Under the pieces are notes generated by a model. It was not told the DNA's origin. It saw only the letters and a program-made list of their open reading frames with translations, and ran no database searches. From Agelas oroides (Eukaryota > Porifera > Demospongiae > Agelasida > Agelasidae): 64,000 bases of DNA. The position numbers and the translations under genes were made by a program. Every line of letters begins with the position of its first letter. The stretch's first letter is position 1. Where the stretch lies: NCBI GenBank assembly GCA_949130485.1, contig OX422190.1:7904167-7968166 (forward strand). The letters run 5' to 3'. Below are positions 1 through 11,259 of this stretch, piece by piece.

Positions 1-121
1 ACCGTATGCAAGGTTGCCGTAAGTGACTTACATAGCCTCAGAACCGACCTGGGAGGCTGTAAAATTCCAAAAATTTCCGGGGGAGCAGCCCCCACACCCC
101 CAGCCTGACTGCGCCACTGAC
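1..121 (-). repeat. Interspersed repeat, partial (related to 27590-27780)
   Basis: The first ~120 bases read as the reverse complement of 27590-27780: both carry the GTGGCG(C/T)AGNC start, a GGGGGCTGCTCCCC core and a TCCCAGGTCGGTTCTGAGG segment. A shorter relative lies at 30600-30670, before the second methyltransferase copy. It is cut by the window edge. No coding potential is seen. Confidence 0.6.
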
Positions 122-3100
122 CTTTGGCCAAGAGTGTTGTGTTTTCCGCGGGTATAGGCGTGGGTTGGAACTGGATTACCGAAGTGCATGAGCATATCGT
201 GCGGCTTCAGAGCTCAGTTTTTATAGCCACACGAGTCTGCAGAGTGAAATGTTTCGGCATTCGCTGACCAGGTTTTTGGGATTTCCCAAGGCTTTCCGAC
301 GACCAGGGATCTCCTCGCCCAATTTTGTCTGTCATCGTAAGAATGCTCCGGAGTTGGTGACCGTGCTTAGACGTGCACAGTCCGGTGGAACTGAACGTTT
401 CGAGGTCCCACTTTCGGATCACAAGTACTATAGATACCACGACGTCCAGAAGGACAGGGACCTGGTTATGAAAAGATTGCTTGAAGATTCAAAACGGTTC
501 CAAAAAATTGCTGAAAGAGAGGACAGAAGTGATACTGGTGCTGAAGCGTTCAGAGCCAGTTTTGATGGAAAGTATTTCACCTTTCACAGGGGCATTGATC
601 TCATGAAAGGATGTCATGATTTGGTTATCTACATGCAGCTGCTCTGGCATGTCAAGCCAGCAACAATCATTGAAATTGGTGCTGCTTCTGGTGGGACAGC
701 AATCTGGATGGCCGACATGCTGAAGTTGATGGACACTGAGTGTAGCATCTACTCGATGGATGTTGACCTTACTCTCCTTAATGATCGAGTCAAGAAATTT
801 CAACCAGCAAATGTCAAATTTGTACAGGGTGATTCGTACAAAGTAGAAAAAACATTTCCCCCAGAATTTCTACGCCCGCTACCACATCCCTGGGTCATTA
901 TAGAAGACGCTCATGAGAACTTTCCTGACATTCTGAAGTATTTCCACACGTACATGCAACTTGGAGATTACTTTGTTGTGGATGATACAAATCCATACAC
1001 TTGCATGGGAATGGGAAAAGTGTATTCCGATTGTAAGGAGGAATGGGGTCCAGGAAAATTGAACTGGTTGAGGAGATTCTTAACAGAACACAACCAATAC
1101 TATGCAGTAGATGCATTTTTTACCGACTTTTTTGGCTATAATGGCACTGCCAATTGGAATGGCTACATAAGACGAATGTGCTAGACCAGTGCATGATCAT
1201 AGTATATGTATGTTAGTATGTTTAAGTGCGCTATTTGATATGGTTGTAACTTTTAGTAACATAATTAAGGTGGAATTAGTGGTGTGTGGTTAGTACAAGG
1301 AAGCCTATTGGGTTCCATATAGGGACCCTTGATGGGACTTCTAGCTCATAATTGATAGCAAAATTGTGAGGTGATGAGTACACAGCCAACTTCAGGTGCT
1401 CTCTATATAGCATCTTGTTCGCTGGCTATGTATTCCAATTAGAACCTCAAAATACATTGTAGGTGGCACTCTATCTTCAGAGAGCACCAATATATCTATC
1501 TGTGAAGGATCTTAGATCAACAGACCTTCGGATCATTCAATCAAATGTTTGCTTGCAGAATATGCTGAACAGTGTTATTGCATGTTGGTGCATGTAAGCT
1601 CGTATAGTTGTGGATACTTGACTGCATGTTTAAAAAATAAGCCAAACACTGTATAAGAAAATATTCACACATGCATTTACAGTACACACTCTATAGATAT
1701 GATCCTCAAAGCGATAATTGTGTATAGTATGCAGCAGCCAGCAGTTGTAGGTAGCTAATTAAGGAATGTCGACAAAATAGGTTTAACGCAAGATAGATGG
1801 CTGAGTTTAATTCATGGAGTTTAGATCCAACTACAATGATTCTATAGCTATAGCTATGTATATTGACTGTTTTATATCCATAATAGCCTTGTACCCTTAT
1901 GCAGAAAAATGCATTGGGAGGACCTGGGTACGAGGCTAATCCACAGTTGTACTATGAAAATACTACGCATACAGTAGTTACCATTAGCTCTTCCAGGCCA
2001 TACTCCTAGTGCATGCAGAAAATGAGATTAATTAATTGACTCCTTCTGGTGAAATGAAGTTGATCCTACATAGTTTTAAGAGTACTGGAATAACAATGCT
2101 TCTTGAAACAATGCATGTGTATGCCATACACCTACACATACAAGAATGGCATAGGTACGCATGCATAGGCGTAGGAACCGGGGCATGTGACCCCCCCCCC
2201 CCCCCCCCCCCCCCCAAGTTATCATAAATTGTTATATAAATTGCTCACTACTCTGTGTAGTTTCAAACTGTGCCCCCCCCCCCCCCCCAATCAAAAAGTC
2301 TTTCCTACGCCTATGGCATGTATACTATAGCTATACATAAACATAGTTATTAGTCTGAACAGCAACACAGATACAGCCAGTATAAACCATAAACTAACGA
2401 ACAGACAGATGGACATGCAGAATAGAAGAACAAAACCAAACACAGGTCTTTGCAGGTCTTGTGTTTCAGTCTGGGTTTTCTTCCCATCTAGAGAGAGAGG
2501 AAGTGTTAAATAGTCATAATTTTTCTTGTAACTCACTTAGGATACTTCATAGGCCTTGGAAGCAAATTGAGAGTGGGGGGGCTATAGTTTACAGCATAGA
2601 TAGTGGATGTTTACAGTAAGCGCACGCGAAAAATTTGAGGTCATGCCCCCTGCCACACCCCTCAAAAGCATGTATACAGTGCGCTAGCGCGAGGTCCATA
2701 AGTACTATGTACAACCAACCATACGCGCGAAAACGCAACTTCAGCAAGCGCAAACCAAGTATCCTTCGTCCAAAAATTGCAAGACAGTACAACAATCGAT
2801 CGATCGATCGACAACGTCTAGCTAGCTAGCTAATCATTATTAAGTACATGACCACGCCTACTTTGAGAGCTAAAAAGTGGGCCCCCTGACCCCCCGGGTG
2901 CGACGCCTCTTGAAAACAATGTTTCGATGGGCACAAGCAGTAATCACTAGAGGATTGATTGTAGTAGTAAATTTAGTCTCAAGTGCCTTCTCTTTAGGAA
3001 CAGAAATGACTGCAAAAGTCGCCATTGCCGCCTCTCATACAATTTTGCTCGCTAGAAAATCTCAAGTTTGGCCGGACTGTCGAACTCTCCTTTCATGACT

Positions 3101-3190
3101 TGTTTCTCACATTTATATTGGCTCTCTTGTACTGTTTTGTATATCTTCAGCCCTTGCCAAGCCCAATTGTGTATTTTCTATGCGTCTGCA
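100..3190 (+). repeat. Segmental duplication, copy 1
   Basis: This stretch is nearly identical to 30640-36273. It covers the methyltransferase CDS, about 1 kb of shared 3' flank, two poly-C tracts (2190-2215, 2273-2288), a GATC-rich spot near 2800 and the sequence up to about 3190. Copy 1 lacks the pogo element and the 251-bp MITE found in copy 2, and keeps about 140 bp near 2410-2550 that copy 2 lacks. Apart from the methyltransferase I see no gene in 1185-3190. Confidence 0.9.
249..1184 (+). CDS. CmcI-like SAM-dependent methyltransferase (cephalosporin hydroxylase family), copy 1
   Basis: Single-exon ORF of 311 aa. The centre shows a class I SAM-binding motif (EIGAASGGT, residues 142-150), an acidic strand end near D171, EDAHE at 219-223 and VVDD at 243-246, matching the layout of the CmcI / rhamnosyl O-methyltransferase family, which is best known from bacteria. 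The first ~30 residues are rich in Arg and hydrophobic residues with no acidic ones, like a mitochondrial presequence (inference). The ATG at 249 is chosen because an in-frame stop (TGA at about 188) lies just upstream. Substrate unknown. The lack of introns and the bacterial-type family make horizontal transfer or retroposition possible. A 303/311-identical paralogue is at 33273. Confidence 0.85.
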   Translation: MFRHSLTRFLGFPKAFRRPGISSPNFVCHRKNAPELVTVLRRAQSGGTERFEVPLSDHKYYRYHDVQKDRDLVMKRLLEDSKRFQKIAEREDRSDTGAEAFRASFDGKYFTFHRGIDLMKGCHDLVIYMQLLWHVKPATIIEIGAASGGTAIWMADMLKLMDTECSIYSMDVDLTLLNDRVKKFQPANVKFVQGDSYKVEKTFPPEFLRPLPHPWVIIEDAHENFPDILKYFHTYMQLGDYFVVDDTNPYTCMGMGKVYSDCKEEWGPGKLNWLRRFLTEHNQYYAVDAFFTDFFGYNGTANWNGYIRRMC

Positions 3191-3837
3191 CGCCCAACCC
3201 TACTTGGTAATCGTGACGTGCGCCTCGGTGGTGACGTCACGCGGTGATACTGCGTTGCAGTCTCGGCCCCAGGAACGTCAAATGTATGTCACGGTTTTGG
3301 CCCCCCCCCCCCCCCCCCCCGCAAGTTTGGCACACGTGATCTTCATCTGTTACTGGGCGTGAGTAAATACGTAAGCGATCGAGCGAGGTATTTTTAGCTC
3401 GACGTCCATCGCTCTTGACCTCAAGGCTAGATGGCGATAGCAAGCGAACGAGTTCGTAGTCAACATCCAGTCAAGCTTCTATCGGTCGGTTAATGGTATT
3501 GAGCGAGCTCCGCGTAGCAATCTAGCTCGACTTCCAGCGATCAGCGCACTTTCTGGACTCTATTTGTGGGGATTTACGCTACCGAAAGAAAGTCATGCAC
3601 TGGTGTTCCATGAAGGCCATTCAACCGCTGCTGTTCAAAGACTCTTGGGTATTGCAGTCTGTCACTTAGTGTCTACCCCACTCAGTATATCAAAAATAAT
3701 AGTGGCAATGCAAAGAAAGTGAAGTAAATGAATATAAAACTCCACACTTCTTATCCAACCTATGTCATTTCAACGGTTGGAATCAATTTCTTGAACACGG
3801 CGCCTACATGAGAGACTTTTAGGATTACATGAACACA

Positions 3838-3926
3838 CAGTAACACCTAAGTCTAGCCCTAGCCTAACCCTAGTTTGCCTTAACCCTAAAATCCCTAACC
3901 CTAATCTCCCTAACCCTAATTGAGCC
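3838..3926 (+). repeat. Interstitial telomere-like CCCTAA repeats
   Basis: Degenerate CCCTAA units recur here about eight times, with a few more at 5450-5465 and a short run at 50453-50470. They resemble the metazoan TTAGGG telomere repeat but are short and broken. Otherwise 3190-5540 contains no gene that I can support, only AT-rich sequence and an A-rich tract at 4778-4800. Confidence 0.5.
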
Positions 3927-5635
3927 TATGAATCTAATTAAAGCCGGACCGAGCTCTAAAATCTGGAGTGTTTCTCTCTGCTCATGAGTATTAATGAGTT
4001 GGCTTTAACTAGACCTCAGCATTATTACCCTTGAACAACCCTGGGTTCAGTCAGCTGTCCAATGGGAGGGTTAGAGTATGTTGACTCTCATGAACCTCAT
4101 TATTGACCTGTTGAAGCATTGGCAGCTTGGCTTGGGGTTGAAAGGAATGGGTAAATGATGTTGAATATTTATGAGTATGCCCTAAGCCTTTCATGGACTC
4201 AAACCCGGACAGAACTGGGCTAGGGATCCAATTAACCCTCCTTGGATACTTGTGAATGTTGTTAATGTCCGAATGGAGATCAATGAATCTCATTAAAGGC
4301 ATGTACTTCCGGCTGGAAGTCAGGCAATCCCTCCCCTCATGCATATTAATAGGTTGAATTTAGCTAGCTCTGTTTGGCACCCCTAGGCAACATTCCGTTC
4401 ATTGGTCCTCAAGAATATGATTAGTGGTGTCATGTTTGTTCTGTGGTAGCACTGGATAGGGTTGACTTGACAAATGTAACGTGGAATATTCTTGGTTCAG
4501 TTATGTGCGGCATCTTAAGGTGGCAAGGAACCCAGTGTTTTCAAGGTCAGCATACCTGGAATCCAAGCTGATAGGATTCTTTGTCTTTGTCAACTTTTAG
4601 CGCACAGTCCGTTTTGGGAGTCTTCATCCGTTCACTGTCCGTAAAATTGGGGATTTTCCCCATTGCCTGCCGGCATTGGCATCCAATAATCAGTTTATAA
4701 TTAAGTTAGTTAAGATGTGGCCTGGCAGAACCCCTCTGTGGTGGTCAGAACTTTGAAGATAAGCTTAGATCGACTTAAAAAAAAACAAAAAAAAAAAACA
4801 GAGGAGTTTTAGTAGAGTGCTGTAGTGTCAGTAGTTGTGAGTAGTGCGTAATGCCTGCTTGTGAAAGCTAGCTTGTGTCTAGAAGCAGCAGAAAGGCTAC
4901 AGTGGCCAAGACTGAACTCACTGGGTAGGCCCAGGTCTTGCGATCGTATGCCAAGCCTAGTAGGTGACCGTGGCCTGGTGCTCCGAGTGCTGGGCTGGGC
5001 TTTAACTAGAATGTGCAATAGATCGTTGGTAGTAGGCTGCAGTACACAAGAAAGCTCCAGAGGAGTTGCGTGTGGAACAGAACCGTGAGTTGTTTAGCGA
5101 CATAAGGGGGAGAGGTGGGGTTAGTAATGCTTGCTTCCACTCGTGAATGAGCCCCTCCCATAGAGCCCCTCCCATAGACAAGCTGTGAATTTTTTTAAAT
5201 GTGCATTCATTTTGGTGCAGTCAAAGTTGTCCATTCCAAGAGTAGTGACAAACATGAGTCTAGCCTGACTTTGAGAGTAGCTCTGAACAAAAGCTAGCAC
5301 AGATTGATTTGAGATACATTGGTGGATAGGACGCTACCTAGAGTGAGTGTGTAGATGCGTCCATCGAGTGGCAATTTTGGGTTCATTAATATATTAATGA
5401 GCCACTAAAACCCTTTTTAAAATTAGGCAAAGCAAGATTGCCCTAAAGCAAACCCTAACCCTGAAACTAGGAGTAACCCTGGTCCTGACTGTAATCCAAG
5501 TTTATGTTTTCGTTAACCTCCGCCGAAAGACTTCCCCGCCACCTTAACATGCTCCAGACCTGACAGTCAGACCTTAAACCTCAGAGAGAAAGGTGAGAAA
5601 TAAAGCAGAGAAAATAAAGAGGGGGAAAAAAGACA

Positions 5636-5713
5636 GTGACTCAGGGAGGGACTCGAACCCGCGACCTGGCAAATGGCCTGCCATGCTCTAACCAACTGAG
5701 CTACTGAAGTCAC
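5636..5713 (-). repeat. tRNA-like SINE head, copy 1
   Basis: Read on minus: an A box (TAGCTCAGTTGG) and a B box (GGTTCGAGTCC) at tRNA spacing, closing stem GTGACT/AGTCAC, and a 5-bp anticodon-like stem (TGGCA/TGCCA). The loop lacks T at position 33 and the acceptor region has extra bases, so this is taken as a SINE promoter or tRNA pseudogene rather than a working tRNA. Confidence 0.6.
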
Positions 5714-5948
5714 TCGGCAATTCAGTGGCCGAATTCGAGTACTTAAGGCTGAGCTGCCAGGGATCCAGCCGAAGTGGATACCAAGCTGGCATGTTCGATG
5801 GGGAGGTGCGGCGAGTGCAAAGCGCGAGGCGCAGAGGCTCAGATTTTTAACATGCTCCAGACCTGACAGTCAGACCTTAAACCTAAGTCAAAGTCAGAGA
5901 GAAAGGTGAGAAATAAAGAAGAGAAAATAAAGAGGGGAAAAAAAGACA

Positions 5949-6026
5949 GTGACTCAGGGAGGGACTCGAACCCGCGACCTGGCAAATGGCCTGCCATGCT
6001 CTAACCAACTGAGCTACCGAAGTCAC
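5949..6026 (-). repeat. tRNA-like SINE head, copy 2
   Basis: Same tRNA-like fold and A/B boxes as the copy at 5636, differing by about one base (ACCGAAG in place of ACTGAAG). It belongs to the second SINE of the tandem pair. Confidence 0.6.
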
Positions 6027-6142
6027 TCGGCAACTCAGTGGCTGAATTCGAGTACTTAAGGCTGAGCTGCCAGGGATTCAACAGGGGGGGGGGGGGGTTG
6101 CCCCCCCAATCCGAAGATGGCTACTGCTACTTCGGATGTGTA

Positions 6143-6455
6143 ACAGTTACTATCTATCCTTGCTCAAAGGATATGCCAGCTGTGCAATGAGGGGATTGAA
6201 GACGAAACACACTTCTTAATTTTCTGCCCGCAGCTTACCCAGGAAAGAATTGCACTATTTAAAACCATGGAAGGAGTGCTAGGATCAACATTCTACTCAT
6301 TACCTCCTGCTGAAAAGACATTAAAAATACTTATGAACTGTGGAAGAGACCTGGAATTGGGAAAGGCTCTACATGTGATGGCCCAGTCTCGGAACAATAT
6401 ATCATCTTCTCTCCGTGACCAATCTGTTTTTATTCTTACTAGTCTCTCCCTCTAA
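6143..6455 (+). pseudogene. LINE reverse-transcriptase ORF, C-terminal fragment
   Basis: Open frame of about 100 codons between stops. It begins with a CxxC...H...C knuckle (CQLCNEGIEDETHFLIFCP) typical of the C-terminal end of non-LTR retrotransposon polymerase ORFs, followed by about 75 residues ending at TAA 6453-6455. No RT palm motifs precede it, so the element is 5'-truncated. The minisatellite and AT-rich tail that follow fit a LINE 3' UTR. Confidence 0.6.
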
Positions 6456-6499
6456 TAAGTTACCTTGGGAAAACTTGTCTGTCTCTGTTTAGTCTGGCC

Positions 6500-8035
6500 T
6501 CTGGTACTCTAAATTCTGTGTAGTTTGTCCCCTGGTGTACCCTGAGAAGGGTCCCAGGGCAAGGCTTGTCAGTTTTGTGTACTCTGTCCCCTGGTGTAGT
6601 CTGTCCCCTGGTGAACCCGGGGAAGGGTCCCAGGGGAAGGCTTGTCTGTTTCTGTGTAGTCTGTCCCCGGGTGTACCCTGAGAAGGGTCCCAGGGGAAGG
6701 CTTGCCTGTTTCTGTGTAGTCTGTCCCCTGGTGTACCCTGAGAAGGGTCCCAGGGGAAGGCTTGTCTGTTTCTTTGTAGTCTGCCCCCTGGTGAACCCTG
6801 GGAAGGGTCCCAGGGGAAGGCTTGTCTGTTTCTGTGTAGTCTGTCCCCTGGTGAACCCTGAGAAGGGTCCCAGGGGAAGGCTTGTCTGTTTCTGTGTAGT
6901 CTGTCCCCTGGTGAACCCTGGGAAGGGTCCCAGGGGAAGGCTTGTCTGTTTCTGTGTAGTCTGTCCCCTGGTGAACCCTGGGAAGGGTCCCAGGGGAAGG
7001 CTTGTCTGTTTCTGTGTAGTCTGTCCCCTGGTGAACCCTGGGAAGGGTCCCAGGGGAAGGCTTGTCTGTTTCTGTGTAGTCTGTCCCCTGGTGAACCCTG
7101 GGAAGGGTCCCAGGGGAAGGCTTGTCTGTTTCTGTGTAGTCTGTCCCCTGGTGTACCCTGAGAAGGGTCCCAGGGGAAGGCTTGCCTGTTTCTGTGTAGC
7201 CTGTCCCCTGGTGAACCCTGGGAAGGGTCCCAGGGGAAGGCTTGTCTGTTTCTGTGTAGTCTGTCCTCATGGTGTACCCTGAGAAGGGTCCCAGGGGAAG
7301 GCTTGTCTGTTTCTGTGTAGTCTGTCCCCTGGTGAACCCTGGGAAGGGTCCCAGGGGAAGGCTTGTCTGTTTCTGTGTAGTCTGTCCCCTGGTGTACCCT
7401 GGGAAGGGTCCCAGGGGAAGGCTTGTCTGTTTCTGTGTAGTCTGTCCCCTGGTGAACCCTGGGAAGGGTCCCAGGGGAAGGCTTGCCTGTTTCTGTGTAG
7501 TCTGTCCCCTGGTGTACCCTGGGAAGGGTCCCAGGGGAAGGCTTGCCTGTTTCTGTGTAGTCTGTCCCCTGGTGAACCCTGGGAAGGGTCCCAGGGGAAG
7601 GCTTGTCTGTTTCTGTGTAGTCTGTCCCCTGGTGTACCCTGGGAAGGGTCCCAGGGGAAGGCTTGTTGTTTCTGTGTAGTCTGCCCCCTGGTGAACCCTG
7701 GGAAGGGTCCCAGGGGAAGGCTTGCCTGTTTCTGTGTAGTCTACCCCCTGGTGAACCCTGGGAAGGGTCCCAGGGGAAGGCTTGCCTGTTTCTGTGTAGT
7801 CTGCCCCCTGGTGAACCCTGGGAAGGGTCCCAGGGGAAGGCTTGCCTGTTTCTGTGTAGTCTGTCCCCTGGTGAACCCTGGGAAGGGTCCCAGGGGAAGG
7901 CTTGTCTGTTTCTGTGTAGCCTGTCCCCTGGTGTACCCTGAGAAGGGTCCCAGGGGAAGGCTTGTCTGTTTCTGTGTAGTCTGTCCCCTGGTGTACCCTG
8001 AGAAGGGTCCCAGGGGAAGGCTTGTCGGTGTAGTC
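6500..8035 (+). repeat. 60-bp minisatellite, about 25 units
   Basis: Unit core CCCTGGTGAACCCTGGGAAGG then GTCCCAGGGGAAGGCTTG, period 60. One 61-bp unit (about 7261) and one 59-bp unit (about 7665) shift the frame. Units differ at only a few sites (GTGAACCCTGGG versus GTGTACCCTGAG). Because 60 is divisible by 3, long open frames appear on both strands; these are a by-product of the repeat and not genes. Confidence 0.95.
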
Positions 8036-8345
8036 TGTCTTTGGTGTTCAGAGAAGAGTACCCAATGGGGGGCTATTTCAGCCATTAAATACATTCTATT
8101 CTTTCATCCATGCTCTCCCTGCCTTGACAGTATAATTAGCTACTCCCTCAACTTTCTTGGGTCCATTTTTTCTTTTTTATATACATATATACAACTTAGC
8201 TGCATTAATATTACTACCCCATAAATGTACTATGATAAGTTTCTTTTTTGTACAACACTATCTGTGCTGCCGTCTTATGAGCCTAGCTGGCTTGCTGTCC
8301 TAGGGACAAGACGTAAAAATAAAATTCAATTCATTCATTATCAAA
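8036..8345 (+). mobile_element. LINE 3' tail
   Basis: After the minisatellite the sequence runs through AT-rich DNA and ends in GGGACAAGACGTAAAAATAA followed by an ATTCATTC-type repeat at 8315-8340, as many LINE tails do. With the ORF end at 6455 this gives one 5'-truncated LINE of about 2.2 kb (6143-8345) with the minisatellite inside its 3' UTR. Inference. Confidence 0.5.
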
Positions 8346-8464
8346 ATGCCAGTGTCAACGATGCGTCATTTATACTTACCGTACGGTTTTAAAAGAACTG
8401 TCCAGCACAAACCACGTCTCTCAAAGTAGAATTTTCTGTTGGTTTGACTGTTGGTTCGGATAAG

Positions 8465-8575
8465 TTGATTTACTTTTAAATAAGCTTTTCGCGTATTTGT
8501 GAAGTTATACGGTTTTTGCATATATTGCTCGTCCGCGCCATCCCTACGTGGAGAGTCTACCGACTCTGATAATTA
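8465..8575 (+). repeat. Fragment of the 1.55-kb inverted element family
   Basis: Contains AGCTTTTCGCGTATTTGTG, GTTATACGG and GAGAGTCTACCGACTCT in the order and orientation seen at 14810-14915, so it is a short broken relative of the palindromic element at 13.3-16.7 kb. Confidence 0.6.
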
Positions 8576-8875
8576 AAGCCGACGTCTACACTGCTTGCAG
8601 TGTGTATACTCTATAGACCGTGTGCCTGCGCGGGCGTGATCCGTATATTATACTCGAAAGTACACGATTTTCCGCATACTCACCGCCATTTTGTAGGGCA
8701 GTAGAATAGCAGAAATGTACACGTACACCCCTTGTTGGCTCCCTACTGACAGCTGGATCGCTTAGTGGCTCATGTACGTTTAAGCTAATAGTGATGTATG
8801 TCATACTGTAGCGATTTTAGATGCGGCTCATGGTAACGTTCAGCAGCCAGCTCACAACCTCGTCGCTGTATAGTT

Positions 8876-8988
8876 TAGCCTCGTTCCCAGGCCTTCCCCG
8901 GCTCCAGTTTTTGATCGTTTGCAGCTCCGTTTTTGCATACTGCAAGCGATCAAAAAGTGGAGCCGGGGAAGGCCTGGGAACGAGGCTA
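8876..8988. mobile_element. Hairpin MITE, TAGCCTCGTTCCC family
   Basis: Perfect-looking hairpin: TAGCCTCGTTCCCAGGCC at the left, its reverse complement at the right, and pairing that continues inward for about 45 bp (with a GGAGCC-type inner stem). Total 113 bp. Same termini as the insertions at 11213, 43802, 49317 and 53401. No clear target duplication here. Confidence 0.7.
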
Positions 8989-9108
8989 GTATCACATTTT
9001 TGCCCTACGTTACGTCATCAGAATACTGACGCCATGGCCCGTGACGTCACTGCGACTTGTAACCACGCCCATTGAGGCACACGGTCTATAGCTAGAGCTC
9101 CAATGCAC

Positions 9109-9230
9109 TCCTGAGTCAGGCAGAGTGTGTGTATCAGCTGTCCGCGTTGTTCCTGAGTCAGGCAGAGTGTGTGTATCAGCTGTCCGCGTTGTTCCTGAGT
9201 CAGGCAGAGTGTGTGTATCAGCTGTCCGCG
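9109..9230 (+). repeat. 42-bp tandem repeat, three units
   Basis: Three near-identical 42-bp units starting TCCTGAGTCAGGCAGAGTGT at 9109, 9151 and 9193. The third ends in CGCGTAAGG instead of CGCGTTGTT. 9240-10130 otherwise shows no supportable gene. Confidence 0.9.
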
Positions 9231-10126
9231 TAAGGTACATGCAAGGAGTATCTATAGATTACAAGTTACGATAGATAGTGCTACTCGGGAGACTATAAAG
9301 TACATGCAGGTCAACGGAGGCGGAAGACATTGGACTCGGATTGGGGGGGGGCGAACGATTTGTGTGCGTGCGTAAGCACGCACCTGCTAGGGGGGTGTAT
9401 CCAGTTTGTCTGCAACCAGGGTAACCATGCACTCTGTGGAACAACCAACTTGTGGTTTGCAGTGTAACCATTGTCCAGGCCACCTATAGTCTCGAGTCTT
9501 GCAGAGATCCCGGCGCACGAGTGTCGAGTCGCGCTACGTTTTTGGGCCCGCCCTACGCTCAGTAGGCCTATATAGTACTCAGTACTGGAAACTCAGAAGT
9601 TTGGAATCTTCAGCAATGGCCATGCATTGGCATATGGACTCTATAGCGAATTAGACCCATACATGCGATGACGTTCAGATAAGGACAACTGTAGTGCCAC
9701 TTTGGGCTAAAAGTGGCTTCAGAAGCAATCTCAGAGTATCTAATTTGCGAAATTTTCCTGGGGGAGTATGTCTCTTGCCATCCACATTCTCTTATGCATG
9801 ATTAAGTTAATCGGGAGCATGTTATATATACAGAGAGAGCCTGACAGGAAAGTAAGGAACTGCCAATTATGTTTTGAAATAGCATGTTAGTTCTTAGATC
9901 ATATGCATATAAATCTGAACCACACCTCACTGGCCTGCAGCTGCATGGAAAACAAAAGTGCAGGCCTCGATGCTACACAGTCACCCACTTCACAAGATGG
10001 GAACTGCAATCTCATGCAAGAATTAAAGGCAGGGGCAATGCAAGTGACTGAAGCAGATGTGTGCATGCTAAGGCAGAAGAAAAAGCCAGGACAGCTGCAA
10101 CCAATACGCACATTTGTTTTGAGACA

Positions 10127-10469
10127 GTGGTTATGAGACTAATTGCATAAGGCAACCCAAAGGGCAGCTGCCCAGTTCATCTTACAACCACAATACACTG
10201 AAAACCCTCAAACATCTGTGATTCCCTCACCTGGTTACATTATAAGAGCATGAAAGTTCCTTACTGCAACTTTGAAGTGCATTTGTAATGACTCCTTCAC
10301 AGATGTTATGAGGGTTGTCATTGTATTGTGGTTGTAAGATGAACTGGGCAGCTGCCTATTGGGTTGCCTTATGCAATTAGTTTCTAATACCAAAGCCAAA
10401 CTTTCATAACCACTGTCTCTTCAGCTCGTCTGCAACCATGGTAACCACCTGTGGTTAAAACAACCAGCT
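10127..10469. mobile_element. Inverted-repeat MITE, relative of 37189-37509
   Basis: GACAGTGGTTATGAGACTAA and the following AAGGCAACCCAAAGGGCAGC reappear inverted at 10330-10425. The right flank (10423-10469) is the same GTCTGCAACCATGGTAACCA end as in the MITE at 37189-37509, but the matching left end is missing, so this copy is truncated or rearranged. 10470-11200 shows no supportable gene. Confidence 0.6.
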
Positions 10470-11212
10470 TGGTGTATACGCTATCTAGCTGCAGCGGTGT
10501 CAATTTTTTGAGTACGATATCTAATAAAGGGGGCATGCCGTGTCACTGTCATGACTGTGGGCGATTGTGGGGGCTATGCCCCCCAGCTGTATATTTTCAA
10601 TTTGTGGGGGTAACTGCCCATGCAGGTGTTTGCCAAATAAACGGTAGACGCCAAGTGGTTTTACGTTGCACGGTTTTGGAAGCAGTTCATCATGTGAAAC
10701 CGACAAAAATGGTAGCAGGTCGATCATGTAGACTGTATATGTTCCGTCGCTTTCAGTATGGGCAAGTTGCAGGATGTGAGAGAACATCTTTTACCATACC
10801 ATAGTATAGTTAGTGCATGCATGCTTTTCTTTTCGATATCATCTTTATAACCTTGTTGTGCACAGTGTATTTTTTGTTGTTTTTGCAAAGATAACAGTTT
10901 CTGAGCAGCACTATTTTAAGGTACCCATGTATGCAGTACATCAGGTGTAGCACCCTTGGGGTATTCCAGGAGTGCTAAGTAGTTACACGGGAGTTCTATT
11001 TAACCACACCCCTTTAAGTGTAAGAGTAACACCCTTTTTTAACAGTGTACGAGGTAGTATTACCAAAAATGTGTAGGTGCAAAGTTTGGTCCGTGAAAAA
11101 GTGGCCGGGTCAAAACCCGACTGGCCCGACTGCTTACTATGGCCATGCTCAACACGCTATACGCTTAAAGGTGTTACAGTAGAAAATGATTTGGGTCAAT
11201 ATTCAGCTACTT

Positions 11213-11259
11213 TAGCCTCGTTCCCCAGGCTCTTCCCACCAAGCCTGGGAACGAGGCTA
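11213..11259. mobile_element. 47-bp hairpin MITE with 9-bp target duplication
   Basis: Starts TAGCCTCGTTCCCCAGGC and ends in GCCTGGGAACGAGGCTA. It is flanked by CAGCTACTT (11204-11212) and CAGCTACAT (11260-11268), an 8/9 match that fits a 9-bp target-site duplication. Confidence 0.75.

Larger units (their letters stand above)
5550..6085 (-). repeat. Tandem pair of tRNA-derived SINEs
   Basis: Two copies of a ~235-300 bp unit, each starting with ACATGCTCCAGACCTGACAG and ending in GGCTGAGCTGCCAGGGAT, lie head to tail. Each holds a tRNA-like head on the minus strand followed by an A-rich stretch. Similarity between the copies is high, with a few substitutions and a small indel. Confidence 0.7.

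Noticed and set aside
4051-4344. 97-codon minus frame
   Set aside because: No start context, domain or splice support; consistent with chance.
5636-6026. Two functional tRNA genes
   Set aside because: The loops lack T33, the stems have extra bases, and the flanks repeat as a unit, so SINE heads fit better.
6566-8224. Long reading frames on both strands with GPRGRLVCFC-type repeats
   Set aside because: The 60-bp period is a multiple of 3 and lacks stops; frames break at the 59- and 61-bp units, with no conserved start.
10451-10804. 117-codon plus frame
   Set aside because: An antisense frame of similar length exists, composition is unremarkable and no domain is seen.
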